From positions 62,001 to 126,000 of the forward strand of contig VWYX01000875.1 in the NCBI GenBank assembly GCA_013396525.1: a stretch of 64,000 nt of DNA. Direction: 5' to 3'. Origin of the DNA: Chaetorhynchus papuensis. Taxonomy: Eukaryota > Chordata > Aves > Passeriformes > Rhipiduridae. The notes under the pieces were generated by a model. It saw nothing but the letters and a program-made list of their open reading frames with translations, was not told where the DNA came from and did not search any database. Both the position numbers and the translations under genes were made by a program. Shown piece after piece: positions 25,358 through 36,530 of this stretch (positions are counted from its first letter, which is position 1; each line of letters opens with the position of its first letter).

Positions 25358-25373
25358 TGTATTAATTAATACA
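25358..25373. promoter_or_regulatory. 16 bp perfect palindrome with TAAT cores
   Basis: TGTATTAATTAATACA is a perfect 16 bp inverted repeat with overlapping TAAT/ATTA homeodomain-type cores, in an otherwise unremarkable intronic stretch. A regulatory role is speculative. Confidence 0.25.
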
Positions 25374-27423
25374 TGAAATGAATTGGTATCCTGAATGCCT
25401 TTTGTAGTGAGGAGAGAGGTTCATCTTTAACTACAAGGTTAGTGAGACAACGGGAAGGCAAATGAGGCTCCTACCAGAGTAAAACCTATCACCTTCCTGC
25501 CCCTTCTTTCCTTTCAAGTTTCATCTCATTTAAATTTGTATGTTAGGATTCTAAACTGTTAGAAGACTATTTCAAAAATTATAATCAGGTAACTGAATAC
25601 TTCATTATGTAAAGAGAATTTACATATGAAGTATTTTTCACCTCAAATTGTAAAGTCTCAAATAAAAAATCTGAGCAATGTCAGAAGTGTGTCAGTCATG
25701 CAATGACTGAATGGCAGCCCTTAATACTCAACAATCATTTCACAGGATGTCAAACAGAGGTGATTTTTTTTAAAATCTATTTCCTTCTTCTTTACATACT
25801 ATCATTTATTTCTTTTATTTCATTTCATAAAAGATAATGTGAAAAACACTCATGCACTAAGCTACAAGAAACTTCACATATGACACTTTCCATAATCACA
25901 AAAAAACCCCATGACATTGATGTGGTCAGTCTGTTAATTTTGCCTGACTCAGTCTTGAAAAGAGGCATTCTCTTTTCGTAGTATCGCCACAGTTGAAATT
26001 TTTTTTTTCAATGCAGGTAAATATCTGATCAACATCAATTGTTCTCCTCAGTACTGTAACAATGAAGCTGTGTTAACAGACCAAGAGATGAAGTATTTTA
26101 TCACTGAAATCTGATGTCAAACCTGCAACGTCATTACCCAAAGTATATGAATTTGCTAGTGAATAACAGATTGATTACAAAGTCAAAGAATCAGTCTCTC
26201 CTTCATTGCTTATTGTGCATCCTTGAAATCTGATTGCACTGTTTTCTGTAAACTTCACTATGATTTCACTTAGAGCACAGCAAACATGATTTCTTTTCAC
26301 CTCCTCAAATCCTCCTCCATCAAATGCAACACTTTGCTACAGAAGAGGTGAGATTTTTTGTATTTGTCAAGTGACTGCAACAGAACTACAGGAGTGGACT
26401 TTCAAATTAAATGTGTGAAGTATGCTTTAACATTACCGGCAATATTTCATAGCCAAAACATAAATTGAAGCTTTCATAAATCCCTTCCACATTATTTTGT
26501 TCAAATACAAACTTTCAGAAAGACTAGGAGACCTAGCACTAACTACTATCAGTGGAAAGTCAAACAATGAAGTCAGCATTTACAAAGCAGGACAATAAAG
26601 CAATGCTTCCTAACACCTAGGAAATTTGAAGCATTGAGTATAAATCAGGCCTTTAACAACACACAGTCCTGGGATCTTACAGGTATCCGTTATCTGGAGA
26701 ATTCCATACTCTTCTCACAAGGCCTAGAAGAATGTCCCCTGAACTCAAAGACATGCAGCTGTGTTCTATATGACAGGTACACAGCAAGGCCAGAAAACCC
26801 TGCTCTGGTCCATGACAAATAACACAGAAGCAGTTTGAAAATTTGTGGTCTGCAACTTAAAGGTTTTTAAACACCAGAGAGAAGCCAGACTGCAGACACT
26901 GATCTTTTCAAGTTACCACCAAAATTATATGACATAATTTAAGTAATTCATTGAGTAAATTCTGATAGCCCTAACAACACCAACGCAAAAATTAACACTT
27001 TGGCCTAGCTGAAATGAAATACTAAATGTCGAGCAAGTGGTAGTCTGAAGACATCTCAGAGGTACTATTTCCCTGCCAGCATTTGTTAGAGCAATTATCC
27101 TAATAATACTTTCTTTTTGTGAAACAAACCCTTCCACTGAACACTACCTAAAAAAAAGATACTTCTACTAGACTCAACAAATTTTAAAGATGTAAATAAA
27201 ACTCTACTGTTACCAACATTTAATACTGAATAAGGCTTTGTGCTATCCAGCTACTTACATCAGAACAGTTTTCCTGCAAACAATGTAGTCCTGAAAAAAA
27301 CTGAAGAATTTAAATGAACTTGTACTACACTTCTTTCACAGTGTATTTAAGTACTTTTCCTCACTGAGCAAACCACAGCACAGTATTTCTGTACTTCAGT
27401 AATTGAGGCAGAAATCAACTTAC

Positions 27424-27585
27424 CCTATGTTTTTCCTTTACTTTCTTCCTGTATTCTTCTTTGTCAAATTTGTCCTCTTCACGCAGTATTTCTTTCGCTT
27501 TATCCAGGTTAATACCACTGGCATCATCTTCCTCATCTGCTTGTGCCAAGCTGGATTTTTGCACAGGTGGCCACTGCTGCACTAA
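27424..27585 (-). CDS. DDX10: DDX10 internal exon, acidic/basic conserved tail block (second of three)
   Basis: This is a 162 bp exon of 54 codons, phase 0 at both ends. The acceptor is CTAATTCAG immediately above 27585 and the donor is GTAAGT starting at 27423. It begins LVQQWPPVQKS, continues through an acidic linker (ADEEDDASGINL), and ends in a charged, probably helical block containing EEDKFDKEEYRKK. That last block is essentially identical to human DDX10 and is the best single signature for the assignment. The exon follows 29799-29912 after a 2.2 kb intron, and the protein alignment continues across the junction without gap or frameshift. It lies in the C-terminal extension outside the DEAD and helicase-C domains. 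Differences from human fall mainly in the linker (SSLAQ against SAIKD), as expected for ordinary orthologue divergence. Confidence 0.97.
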
Positions 27586-29798
27586 CTGAATTAGAGGTGC
27601 CAGCAAGAAAAATAACAGTTAGAATCATTTTTCCACATCACACTTTTGGTGCCCCAAATATTCCAATACATTATTTTTCCAGACTAAATAAAAAGGTCAT
27701 CTGCAAAGGAAACAAACTAACAAGACTTCTGGATAACAGAAACTTAGATACCTTATTTAACATCACATTCAGTTAAAATTACTTTTTGAAAGTAGTGTCT
27801 CCATCATATCACATTACTGTTTAGTGGATTCACTTAAATCTCTTCCCTTATTTTGTCCTCTTTCCTGACTAGAACAAGCAATTTCTAATCCTGCTAGTCA
27901 TCTGGGGAGAGAAAAATACTTGTTCTCAATAAATGACTCTCAGAAAAAAAGGTGAATAAATCTAAACAGCACATGAATGTAAACAATCAATATTCCAACA
28001 TATTAACCAAGACAAAAATTAGATAAGCCTTTATTCTAGAGTACACAAAAAAAACCCCATGACTACAGGTTCATGCTTTGAGGGAAGCAAGGAGAACAGA
28101 CGTGGAAGGGTTTTTTGATTATTATACCAAGACTGTATTGGAAATGTTGGATGATTCATGCTGATGAAATGTTTGATGGATGACATACCGAACACATCCA
28201 GCTTCCCTTAGACATCTGAAACTCTAAATTCAAGACAAAGACTACACATTGACCAAAAAAATATCCCCATCTATCTTATGACCTAGTAGCTTATACCTCA
28301 TGCTATGAGCACACACCTTCAAAGGAAAATCTTCGCAAAATCTTTCTTACTTATGGATTAGTAGGGCACTAACTCTTGAAAGGAAACTACATGGCAGAAA
28401 ATACAGAATGCTTTTCAGTACAAATGTAAAACCAAACACATTTAGGACTCCCTAATGCACACAGGTTGTTATTTAACAGGTACAGATAAATCCAACCCAT
28501 TGCTTCCACATCCTTTTGTAAAATTGAGTTTGTGTAGCTGTATTTTCTAGAAAGATACATTTTTAGAGGACTTTGTCAGAGAGAAGCATGTGGAATAGAA
28601 GAGTAAAATTTCAAAGCACAATTTTACACAGCTTGGGAAAAAACCAGCAGGAACAACATCCACAGATGCAAATTCTGCGTTTCCTTAAATGTTACCCCTT
28701 CTCTATTGTATTGCTTTTCAAACTACAATCTTTGTGACTATTTTTCTCTCCATCCTTGCTCCTTTTTGCTTCATTGCATAGATACATGAGACATTTGCAT
28801 ATGAATTTTAAGTTGAGACAACAGCTTCTGAATATCTAAAAATATCTGACATTGTAGTTTTCAGTCAATGGGGCAACCTCTAAAACCTTTTACATTCTCT
28901 CTAATGTTAGTAATTACGTATATGCCTACACTCCCTTCACCTGCAATATAAAATGCTTTATTTTATTTAGTCAGAAAAGCAAATTATATACTTGTAAAGG
29001 TGACCTCTCTTTCAGTTTATGCCTTAATGAAATTATTATAGAGAAGAAAAAAAAAACCTACTTTTTATCTTAGTGCTGGAAATGGAAAAACAACATACAC
29101 AGCATCTGAAGCTGTGAAATCAAATGTTAGAAAGTTCATGGAACATGGACACTTGCTAGCGAAGTTATTTCCACAGGGAAACCCTAGAGTTACTAGCATC
29201 CACAATAGTTCCTTTTAGTATAAAGTCAAGACATTTTACCAGAGTCCATTAAAAGAACAAATCAAATAACTGGCAAATTTCCAAGCACTGCTACCTCAGC
29301 ACCAATAGGCCAAAATTTGGTACTTCCTTAGCTTTCCTAACAAAACTTTTAATCTAGAAACAGTGAATGTTGGGAAGAAAACCAGGGACTTCTTTTAATT
29401 CTAGTACATTAACTCAAGACTTTGGAGAGCTTTGGCAAACAGCTACAGGAATATTGTTTTATGTTTCTGTAAGAAAAAAACACCAGGCTCTTGATTCCAC
29501 CTGAAATTGAAGTTAATAGGCAGAAAAGAGATCCAGTTCTGTACATCCACTTACAGCTCTCATACAAGTATCTTACACATACATTAAAAGAGGTCAGTGC
29601 TCAACATTCCCCTTTTTTCCCAATGGAGCTGAATTCTAAATGGAAGCTGAACACTTTTGCAAAAATGTAAGCCAATTACCAAAACCACACATTTTTTTAA
29701 AGCGTGTCTTTTCATACAGATATAAAGTACAGTTTTTACTTTATAGAAACTACAACTTCAGTTCCCATCAAAATACAATTACTTTTAATTGATCTTAC
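27586..29798 (-). other. DDX10: DDX10 intron, 2.2 kb
   Basis: This short intron lies between the 114 bp and 162 bp exons. It has canonical GTAAGA and CAG borders on the minus strand. It is AT-rich, and I see no CR1, LTR, SINE or RNA-gene signature in it. Confidence 0.93.
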
Positions 29799-29912
29799 CT
29801 CTCCATCTTCTGTAAAAACTATTTTTGTGTTAACTTTAAATTTCTTCTTCAAGATTTTTTTGGCTTCTTGGGTCTTAGTTGCTTTTTTCTTCATCTTTGA
29901 TTTTGACGTGAT
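29799..29912 (-). CDS. DDX10: DDX10 internal exon, lysine-rich tail (first of three in this window)
   Basis: This is a 114 bp exon of 38 codons. A pyrimidine-rich acceptor ending in TGCAG lies just above 29912, and a GTAAG donor starts at 29798. The translation runs from ITSKSKMKKK to KVNTKIVFTEDGE and matches the human DDX10 tail around KVNKKITFTDEGE, as I remember it. DDX10 is a nucleolar DEAD-box ATP-dependent RNA helicase. Its yeast counterpart Dbp4/Hca4 releases U14 snoRNA from pre-rRNA during 40S subunit maturation. This exon lies after the helicase core and carries no catalytic motif; the basic stretch suits RNA or nucleolar contacts (inference). Both ends are phase 0. The final codon GAG joins directly to the next exon to give the conserved GELVQQWP. 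An ATG-started reading frame that runs past both splice sites is an artefact of the flanking intron. Confidence 0.95.
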
Positions 29913-32408
29913 CTGCATAAAAGAAAATAAGTTTTCTTATGGGTTTTTTCCTAGTCACAGAGTACATGCTTCAAACTTTCTTTAAAGTAATTAGATGTAT
30001 TAAAATTCAATTCCTAAAAGACGTGTTTTAAAAATGAGCCAGCGAACCTTTTCACAAAACCGTTTTAAGCAGGCTGCATCATCAGAAATTCATTTACTCC
30101 GATAAAAATTTAACATAATTTAAATCCTGCCAGTGCCAGGACACCTGGCTCATTCAAATCTCACTAACCTTTTTGGGACAAGGACACTAGATTCACCAGC
30201 TTATGCTGCTAGCAAGCCTCATCAGACAAGAAATACGTCTAACTGCCTTGAAGCCATTAACCACAACTGATCAGATACCAATTTCATCTCACTTGTCATC
30301 ACACTGTCCCCAGGCATCACAGAACACCAGTTTGAGCTATCTGTGTGTCAATGAATGCCGCAAGTGGCCACGCAAGAATATTGCTACTGCGTAACTTTTG
30401 TCCCTTGCAGAACATCAGTGCCAGGAAACGTTTACCAAACTTAGCATTAAGTACCATTTAAATATCACAAAAGTTATTAGCATCATAAAAGAAAGTAGTG
30501 AAAAAAAGTGGCGAAGACACCAGAGAAACCAATGAATTGAGTCCACAGAAACTGTGAAATCCACAGATGGCCTACACAGGGTTCCCCAAGGCACTCATCT
30601 GGTGGCAACATCATGGAACTTAAGAATGTGGAGATTCAGCACCCCCAGCTCTTCTTCCAAGAACTCTCCTTTCAAAAACAAAGGCTGAATGTGTTCAAAC
30701 ATCTACCAGGGCACAATACACAGAGGACATTTTAAGCAGTAACTGACATTGCAAGAAGTATTTTATAGCAAAAAATATTCTGAAGGAATATGCGGTGACT
30801 CCATAGGAGTAGACCCACGACTCATTCATCATCCCAAAAAGACTGCAATCTCGCCACTACTCAGGAAAAAGTGCCAGTCACTAAACTGTCTAAACTTCTA
30901 ATAAATAACAGAAAGCAGTCAGAACAACCAGAAAGAAAAAGGAAAAACTGAGCTTTTTCTCACTTTCATTTTTTATTTTGGTCGTTTTAATCAGTGTTCA
31001 TGTTCTATACAAAATCAACTATAAAAAGAAGCAAAAAAAAATTAACTCAGAAAGTCACTGTCATTATGGTCAGCACACTAATGCACTGAAATATGAACTA
31101 TAAAAGAGAAAAATTACAGTCCTTCTAACAGGAAAAATGGCTTGTGACAGCTACTGCGCTGTGATATCACGTAATGACCGTATCTATTATAGAAAACAGT
31201 AACTGTAGCAGCACTTTTGTCCTCAGTATTGTCAAACAATTTTTGCTGCACTGTGCAGCTACTGCTGGTTAGGTACATCCATAACAGCTCAGAAAACTGC
31301 ATTACTCCCTCATTACTGCTGCTTATCCTACAAACACAAATTGTTTGAGAATCTACATCAGCATAAAACCCTTACCTCAAAATATGGACTACTTAGAACA
31401 ACAACAGGAGTTGTCCAGAGGGAGAATTTAAAGAGAGATGTACTTCAGGGTGGTGGGACAATACAGCATTTTCTTTCAGCAGCTGCTTTCAGTTTTCTTT
31501 TTCTATTAAACAGTCCTTTATTTCTGCACTGCCAATATTATTGGTACGAGCATAATATGCTACTATAAAAAAAACCACCACTGTTTCAAGTTGGTAGGCC
31601 AGTATTTTGCAAAGTTATATTTAACTGTGAATTTCAGCTGTTTACATTTCTTGGTTTAAAAAAGGTTTTCCTAGCTAAGGAGTACAAATATCCAATGAGC
31701 TGTCTTTACATGCACACATAGGCAACATTTCCAGATGTACCTTGTTCCCCCTCCCTCCTCTGAGTTTGATATTGCCAAGTTGCATAGGAAAAAAAATGGG
31801 ATAGGACAAAATTTCCAAACAAATAGAAGGAACAAGAAGAGGAGAAGAAAAAAATGGGAAGCTAAATTCCCTCACTATAGACCCAAAAAGCATAGTGTAA
31901 GATCAGTGTGTGAATCTGGCAGATTTATAATATGCAGCATTAAACAAAGAGATCAAAATTTTTAAAATCCTACAGAAAAGAGCATGAGTATAAAACACAA
32001 CACACTCCCTACATAATTAAACTGGTTTTTATCAGGACACTGCACTGGGTTTGCATGGCCAGCTTTTGGTACCAGGGGGGCTACAGGGGTGGCTTCTGTG
32101 AGAAGCTGCCAGAAGCTTTCCCCATGTCCAGCAGAACCAATGCCAGCTGGCTCCAAGACGGATCTGCTGCTGGCTAAGGCTGGGCCCATCAGAAATGATG
32201 GTAAAGCCTCTGTGGTAACATATTTAAGAAGAAAAAAAACCTCTGGCACAGATGTAACTGCAGCCAGAGAAGAGTGTGGTAAGACCATGTGAGAGGGACA
32301 GCCCTGCAGACACCAAGGTCAATGCAGAAGGAGGGGCAGGAGGTGCTCCAGGCACCAGAGCTGAGATTGCCCTGCAGCCCCTGGTGCAGACCATGGTGAG
32401 GCAGCTGT

Positions 32409-32555
32409 GCCCCTGCAGCCCCTGGAGATCCACAGGGACACAGAGATCCCCCTGCAGCCCCTGGAGGAGACCACAGGGATGCAGAGATCCACCTGCAGCC
32501 CCTGAAGGAGACCACAGGGACGCAGAGATCCACCTGCAGCCCCTGGAGGAGAGCC
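32409..32555 (+). repeat. GC-rich tandem units inside the LTR
   Basis: About four imperfect units of roughly 38-45 bp, each with CTGCAGCCCCTG followed by GAG and CACAGGGA(C/T)GCAGAGATCC, are arrayed head to tail. They are part of the LTR body and are absent or reduced in the copy at 1213-2945. Confidence 0.75.
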
Positions 32556-33022
32556 ACACCAGAGCAGGGGGATGCCTGAGAGGAGGCTGTGAAGCCAAGG
32601 GAGGCCAATGCTGGAACAGGCTCCTGGCAGGAACCTGCAGACCCATGGAGAGAAGAGCCTACAGTGGCTCAGGTTCCCTGGTAGGATTTGTGACCCCATG
32701 GGGGATCCACACTGGAGCAGCCTGTGCTTGAAGGACTGACCCACACCGCACCAGTTTGCAGAGGACTATTTTTGAGATGGATTCATGGTGGATGAGTTTA
32801 TGGAGAACTGTCTCCCATGGGAGGGACCCAACAATGGACGAAGGGAAGGACTCCTTTCCCTAAACAGTGGCAGGAACGGCAGGTGATGAACTGACCACGA
32901 CCCCCATTCCCTGTCTCCCTGTGCCACTGGGGGAGGAGAAGGTAGAGATGAGAAAGAGGGAGGGGTGAGGAGAAGGTGTTTTTAAGGTCTGGTTTTACTA
33001 CTCATTATCGTGCTCTGATTCT

Positions 33023-33092
33023 GTTAACAATAAATTCAATTAATATCTCTAACTTATGTTAACGATAAATTCAATTAGTATCTCTAACTTAA
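33023..33092 (+). repeat. 35 bp tandem duplication over the LTR polyadenylation region
   Basis: Units 33023-33057 and 33058-33092 differ at only a few positions. Each begins GTTAAC and contains ATAAATTCAATTA. The first holds AATAAA; the second reads GATAAA, so only one canonical signal remains. Confidence 0.9.
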
Positions 33093-35960
33093 GTCTGTTC
33101 TGCCTGTGATAGTATTTGTTGAGCAATCTCTCCCAGTCCTTATCTCAACTCCGTGAACCCTTTGTTATATTTTCTCTCCCCTGTCCAGCTGTAGAAGGGT
33201 GTGATAGAGAGGCTTTGGTGGGTGCCAGGCATCCAGTCAGGGTCAACTCACTACACTGGTAGTTTAGCTTTCTGAGCACATTTCAAAGCTGATGGCTATC
33301 AAGGCTCCTTTAGCTTCAGACACAGTCCCCTGACTAACCTGTGACCCCAGATTTCTCTCACAGTTTAAGACCAGATGGACTCAGATATCAAAACATTTTC
33401 ATCACAGATGTACGCACAATTTCCCAAACTACATTACTTCAGTATTCAGCAGTAGAAGAAGGGACCTTGCATATGTTAGGGCAGTTGTTTCTGACAGAGC
33501 CTCCCTGTTCCAAGGGAGAGGCTACATAGTCCAGGGTAAGAGTCAGGCAGATCATCCATGGAGTGTATAGAGTTCTGGGGCTACAGTGGGGTCCCATACC
33601 TGCTCCTTTGGTTCCCTTCTGGGGATCTCTCTCACATTTTTCTGGAGTCCCTATATAATCCCAAAGTGTCTCTCTTCTGTCACTTAACCCTCTCCCTCCA
33701 TGTGTCTCCAGGAGCATCTTTCAGAGGATCTATTCCCCACATCCCAAGAGCCTCACACCCTACTTCCTGCCTCAGTGGCTGCTGCTTTATGTTGAACATA
33801 CCTGTGCCAGATGTTCCTCCAAGTGGCTTAAGTTTTGATGCAGGATGGTTTGTTTAAATCCATCTCAGCTCATGGCCTTCTCCATGACCCATGACATGCT
33901 GTGCCCCCCTCACCCAAATTTCTAATGCCAGTGTCTGTCTTTGCTTTGACCTCACATTTGAACAGCTACATTGAAACATCAATTTCCCATCTAGCAGGAG
34001 TCTGATTCATCCATTTTAGAAGTGAAACACCCCTGGATATCAGACCTCAGGCTTCCCTAATCTTCAGTGCTAACCCTTGGTTCCCTGTGTTTTGAAGCCA
34101 TTCTGCTTACTCATTTCCCTTTTTCATCTTTTGTACTAGGAGATACCTGAGAACTGACAAGCAGCAGTTTGACATTCTCTACGGCTTCATCTCTTTTCTT
34201 CACAAAGAGTTCACCACAGTAGCAGGCACCACCAGCTGCTGGAGGCTGCCCGTCCATCTGTTAACCTTAAGAACCTTAAGTTCTGTAGAGAATACAAAGG
34301 TAGCAGGAGCTGTGACTCCTGTCTGCCCAGTAAACAGCTGGAATCTGGGGTCACAGGCTTTGCAGGCAGAAGTATGATCACATCAGCAGATGCAAGTGAA
34401 TGGAAGGTTTCTGCTGACAACCAGATCCTGCTCCTAGTGCCAGAGCAAGCCATGGGCCTGGGCATTTTAAAGTGAGCTGAGAGGGCACAGCTGCTGTCCA
34501 CACTGAGCGGCTCATTGCAGGTCCTGCTCAACTACTATTTATCTCAGTAAATCCCTTTCTAAAGCTGAATTATTCCATCAGATAAGCCATTGAGCCAAAC
34601 AAAACAGCATGAGTGATCTGGGCACAGGTTTTCCTGTTGCTGTTAAGAGATCAAAGGAATTCTGCGTTTGAACTCAAGTTGCTAACAGCACTTTAAGCAC
34701 CAGCTGCTGCACACACCCCTCTCTGTCAATGAGAAGAGGCTACCCACTGCTCATCAGCAGGTACATTCTGCCCTATGCCCAATACAACAGGCCCTCAAAT
34801 CTCATCCCTTCTTCTAGAAAGATGTGGCAATAGTTAATCTGATAAAACATGACCAGAGCAATAATTAGCCTCTTTAAAATGATATATAACACCGAAACAC
34901 TATAAGTTAAGAGTCACTCAAGTTTATAAAAAATGCATAAAATGTAGGATCAGCTGCAGGGTTGGGGGATTTTCTACTGTTACTAATCTAAAGCCCAAAT
35001 TTCTTTTTGCTTTTGTACATGCCAGATGGCTTGCTGGATTATTTAATGAGTAACAATAAAAACTAGCTCTTCAAAGCACAGAAAATTCAAACATTTTGAT
35101 TTAGAATCAGTAACAATACAGCTAATATGCAAGTTGTTTCCTATTTTTCTCAAGAAGGAGTGAGCTTTTGATTCCTGGCTTAAAACATCTGATACTCTTA
35201 AGCTGAATCAATGACAAAATGTTTTCTAAATGAAGATACTCAAAAGTTTAAGAAATAAGACTTACTCTTTTACAATTATAATATTTTTATGAAAAGACAT
35301 GGCACAGAAACACAGCTGACAGTAAATTTTGCTATTGTAATACGTAATAATTTTTCTTATTAATACAATTTTAAAGTCAATAGATAGACTTGAGAATGTA
35401 ATCCGCAGTAACTCAGGATCAAAGCACTTAGAGTATCTTACCATAACCAAGACAAAATGCATGTGCTTTGACCTTTGGAGAGTTACTCATCATCAATATA
35501 AAGTTACCTTGTTTCAGACTATGACTTTCTTTTTAATTTCAACTCAACACACCTTTGAAAGCAAGCACAGAATACTCACTACGAAAGCTGTCTAAAGATG
35601 GGACTACATTATTGTGGCAGGGTAAAATATGAGCAGAAAAAGAAAGTTAGAATCAATTCTCCAGTCTCCTTAGCTTAAAAAAGTAATACTGCATTTCAAG
35701 GGCATTTGTGGGCTTTTCTTCTCCCTCCTGCTTGTATCTTACAATTCCTAGGAAGAATGGTGCGGTACCTGGAAGTATTTTACAGTCTCTCTCAACACCA
35801 TTACATTACTTTACCAAGAATTCAACAGCAATTGCCTCTGAGAAACAAAAATCAATGTGGGACTCAATTTCATAGACTTGTTTTGTATTTCTTCAAGAAA
35901 CTGCCCACAAGAGGAGCAAGCATTATCACATTTGCACTATGTGATAAATAGATGCTATAA

Positions 35961-36530
35961 TGTTGGCTTTCTGCAAATGTTAAAATGAGTGATGTTAAAG
36001 TAGTTTTTGTAAACAGTAGCTTTGTCACAAATAGATGCTATACGTAAAATATGCTATATAAGGTAGCTTTGTTGTAAAGATGTGGTTTTCTTAATACTTC
36101 TTTATTTAACCAAAAAAACCTTAGAAATAGCTATGAACTATTTGCCTGGACCCCTGCTACCGGCATACCAACAGATAAGATAATATGCGTCGCCACAACG
36201 ATCTGCTGGGGGTGAGACGGGGAGTACGGCATTCCATTCAGAAAGAGTTTGAATATGCATCACCAAAAAGCAATGATCTGCTGATTCCGGGAACCACCCG
36301 AAGCAAGATTCCATCCTAAATATTTACTGAAAAGAGTTTTGAATATGTCTAGTTATTTATATATACGTAATACTCCAAGTGTATGTAAAGGGGTGCCTCT
36401 AAGACAGCAGGTGTGCTCTTGGCTAAGTGCCAAAAGCACCCAGCGCTGCTACTTTTGCTTTATTATCTCTTATTGTCCTTTATTAAAATTTTTCAGTCCT
36501 AATAAGAGAGTGAACCTTGTTTTTCACACA
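35961..36530 (+). mobile_element. Solo LTR with a 6 bp target-site duplication (ERVK-like)
   Basis: The 570 bp block has TG...CA ends (TGTTGGCTTTCTGC to TTTTTCACACA). It is flanked by CTATAA (35955-35960) and CTATCA (36531-36536), a 6 bp duplication with one mismatch, the length usual for class II (ERVK) integrations. The interior includes TGCTATATAAGG (TATA-like, about 36051-36062) and two related segments around ATGCGTCGCCACAACGATCTGC and ATGCATCACCAAAAAGCAATG. No internal viral genes are present. Some CpGs are retained, which suggests moderate age. Confidence 0.7.

Larger units (their letters stand above)
13416..27423 (-). other. DDX10: DDX10 intron, 14.0 kb
   Basis: This intron lies between the 162 bp and 57 bp exons, from a GTAAGT donor to a TTTCAG acceptor on the minus strand. 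Named contents are a CR1 fragment (about 15882-16125), a second CR1 fragment (about 18622-19092), a tRNA-Ile/CR1-tail SINE (19763-19889), a (TTA)n/(TTTTA)n tract (20636-20677) and a poly-A run (about 23297-23314). The rest, especially 16.2-18.6 kb and 22-27.4 kb, is AT-rich unique sequence with no reading frame that resembles a known protein. Confidence 0.9.
32041..33255 (+). mobile_element. Solo ERVL-type LTR, near full length
   Basis: The element starts TGCACTGGGTTTGCATGGCC and ends GGTCAACTCACTACA. It includes AACATATTTAAG (a TATA-like promoter region), several TGCAGCCCCTGGAG units, the GAACTGTCTCCCATGGGAGG segment, AATAAA at 33029-33034, and the closing CTTTGGTGGGTGCCAGGCATCC section of this avian LTR family. 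No internal retroviral sequence adjoins it, so it is a solo LTR. The flanking bases (GACAC and CTGGT) do not form a visible target-site duplication. It is the same family as 1213-2945 but uninterrupted and with its 3' end. The antisense open frames of about 140 codons here are LTR shadows and not genes. Confidence 0.85.

Noticed and set aside
29736..29918. Reading the 114 bp exon as a 60-codon gene starting at ATG near 29918
   Set aside because: The ATG lies in the acceptor region of the intron and the last codons run past the GTAAG donor; only 29799-29912 is exon.
32189..32744. Several overlapping 139-151 codon open frames on both strands
   Set aside because: They lie in the GC-rich tandem units of the solo LTR; stop codons are rare there because of composition.
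33256..34540. Possible retroviral interior after the ERVL-type LTR
   Set aside because: No gag, protease or polymerase-like words and no second LTR in matching orientation; the LTR is solo.
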